Origin: Owenia fusiformis
Taxonomy: Eukaryota > Annelida > Polychaeta > Sabellida > Oweniidae
DNA length: 64,000 bases
NCBI GenBank assembly: GCA_903813345.2
Contig: CAIIXF020000005.1
Coordinates: forward strand, 7,135,375 to 7,199,374
Direction: 5' to 3'
The notes under the pieces are model-generated. The model was not told the origin of the DNA and did not search any database. It worked only from the letters and a program-made list of their open reading frames with translations. The translations under genes were made by a program, and so were the position numbers. Positions 62,805 to 64,000 of this stretch are shown here, in pieces; within the stretch, counting starts at the first letter, position 1; each line of letters starts with the position of its first letter.

Positions 62805-64000
62805 TGTTCTTCCTTATCTTCATGTAAGTCTGCTTAAACTTGAACTGCTGATGAATGTCATGTAGTGAGTTTACATGCAGTTTGGTATGAGGCCAAGTAA
62901 AAAGGTTATAAATAATTTTGTTTAACTGAGTCACAGTTATTATAACTATTTTATCTCTCTAGGGATCATAATACAAATATAATGTTTATAGTATATAATA
63001 GTTAAGTGATTACACACAAGTAAAATTTACCATTGAGATCTACAGAACAGCAATGAACTATATGTTTGTAAATCAAGGTGTACGTTGTTCTAAATGATTA
63101 TACTTTTAGTGATTTCCTCTTATAGGTTTATGTTTGTTCACAATACATGCACTTAAATTGTCAGTCAATATGGTTATACATCAATCAAATCTGAAAGATA
63201 TAAAAAGTATTTTATTGAAAAAACATTCATATTTTAGAGTCAAAACATTTGTATGTTGCAGATGAATGAGTTTTATGTGCATTAAATCTGTGGCCTCTTG
63301 TAATTTAAGGAGTTTCAATCATATTATTTTATTAAAAATGATATGTCAAAAAGCATTGAAATACAAGAGGTCACTCTATTTATTAGCCAAACCAAAAAGC
63401 AGTAATCCAAGATAAACAAACATTTTGCATGAAAAAAATGAAAAAAATGTATTTTCCATATAATATCAATTTTTGGATATTCAATTTCGATTAATTTTTA
63501 GCTTTGACTGATACACGACCCAATTGATTCCTATTACATGTAGGCAACCAAATCCCAAAATAAAGCAAAACAGCCAGCAGTTTTACACCAATAACAGTAC
63601 AATTGTATAATTCACCGACTCCTAGGTTACTCAGACCTTGCAAATAAACTACAAATGTATAAACAATATTAATGATCTTTTGTTGCTCTCAAAAAAACAT
63701 AAATTATTTTTTAGTTTTGGGTAAACTCTTGATCCTGGTGATAGCAATTTGAATATATTGTATTGAAAGTCAACTTGACTTCAGTGATGTAGAGTATAAA
63801 ATATTTTTGAAAAGCTGATAAGAATTGGATTTTGACACATAAGTAAATCTCACTTTGAGGCGGCATTTACTTTTAAACACATTTAACATTTAGCTTTATA
63901 TTTATTATTTATTCATTATTTATTAATTTTTAATTATTTATGAATACAAATACTTCATTGTTATGTCACCACCAGAAGTGGTGACATTGCTAAAGTGGTA
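62805..64000. other. 5' flank of DUF3419 copy C (duplicated unit)
   Basis: Aligns with 42,987 onward and 47,514-48,775, including the palindromic MITE remnant (63,200-63,480) and the head of a GTCACC element at 63,963 (atgtcaccaccagaagtgg) cut by the window end. The duplication therefore continues beyond the window, and a further copy is possible. Confidence 0.75.
63963..64000 (+). mobile_element. GTCACC-family element, 5' end only
   Basis: atgtcaccaccagaagtgg then tgacattgctaaag, the orthologous position of the 48,739 copy; truncated by the window edge. Confidence 0.65.

Overview
The window is AT-rich, intron-dense animal DNA. Its genes look most like those of a bilaterian invertebrate, probably marine (lophotrochozoan or invertebrate deuterostome); I cannot place it more finely from sequence alone. 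Two host genes are recognisable, and they lie on opposite strands in a sea of mobile elements and tandem repeats.

Region 1 (1-40,293, + strand) is the N-terminal part of an inositol 1,4,5-trisphosphate receptor gene (ITPR). I can place 24 exon positions (25 exons, one position having two alternatives) that join in frame into about 1,038 codons, starting near residue 94 of human ITPR1 and ending near residue 1,140. All three IP3-contact clusters (RTTGR, RERQKLLR, YRK) are intact. The first exon(s) and the C-terminal half (rest of the solenoid, channel) are outside the window or beyond a very large intron. One exon position has two homologous copies, 4.8 kb apart, with identical phases; including both would frameshift, so they behave as mutually exclusive exons. 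Several candidate in-frame microexons sit in two large introns, two of them at the place of the vertebrate SIII splice site.

Region 2 (21,867-27,740), inside an ITPR intron and in sense orientation, is a nearly intact DIRS-type tyrosine-recombinase retrotransposon: inverted terminal repeats, an internal complementary region matching both outer ends, a Gag with an SR-protein-like RS domain, RT-RNase H-methylase-like Pol (one frame break at an A6 run) and tyrosine recombinase. Its terminal repeats hold a compact set of promoter-like motifs (IRF/ISRE-like, GC box, CRE-like, palindromic NRF1).

Region 3 (40,537-62,804, - strand) holds a tandem triplication of a two-exon gene encoding a DUF3419/BtaA-like (aminocarboxypropyltransferase-type) protein with a mitochondrial-type presequence. 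Copies A and C are intact (401 codons each); copy B is a pseudogene (5-nt deletion in the presequence and a 198-bp poly(A) retro-insertion). The A-B spacer is the empty version of the B-C spacer, in which a 10.8-kb block of repeats has landed.

Region 4 (49,759-60,612) is that block: four head-to-tail composite elements with a hairpin 5' end and internal 477-bp tandem units, interrupted by a 2.3-kb Helentron-like element carrying a large minisatellite and by a 1,002-bp near-perfect palindrome with a 5-bp target duplication, and ending in an array of six short hairpins. The introns also contain many MITE-like palindromes and a decayed Tc1/mariner element.
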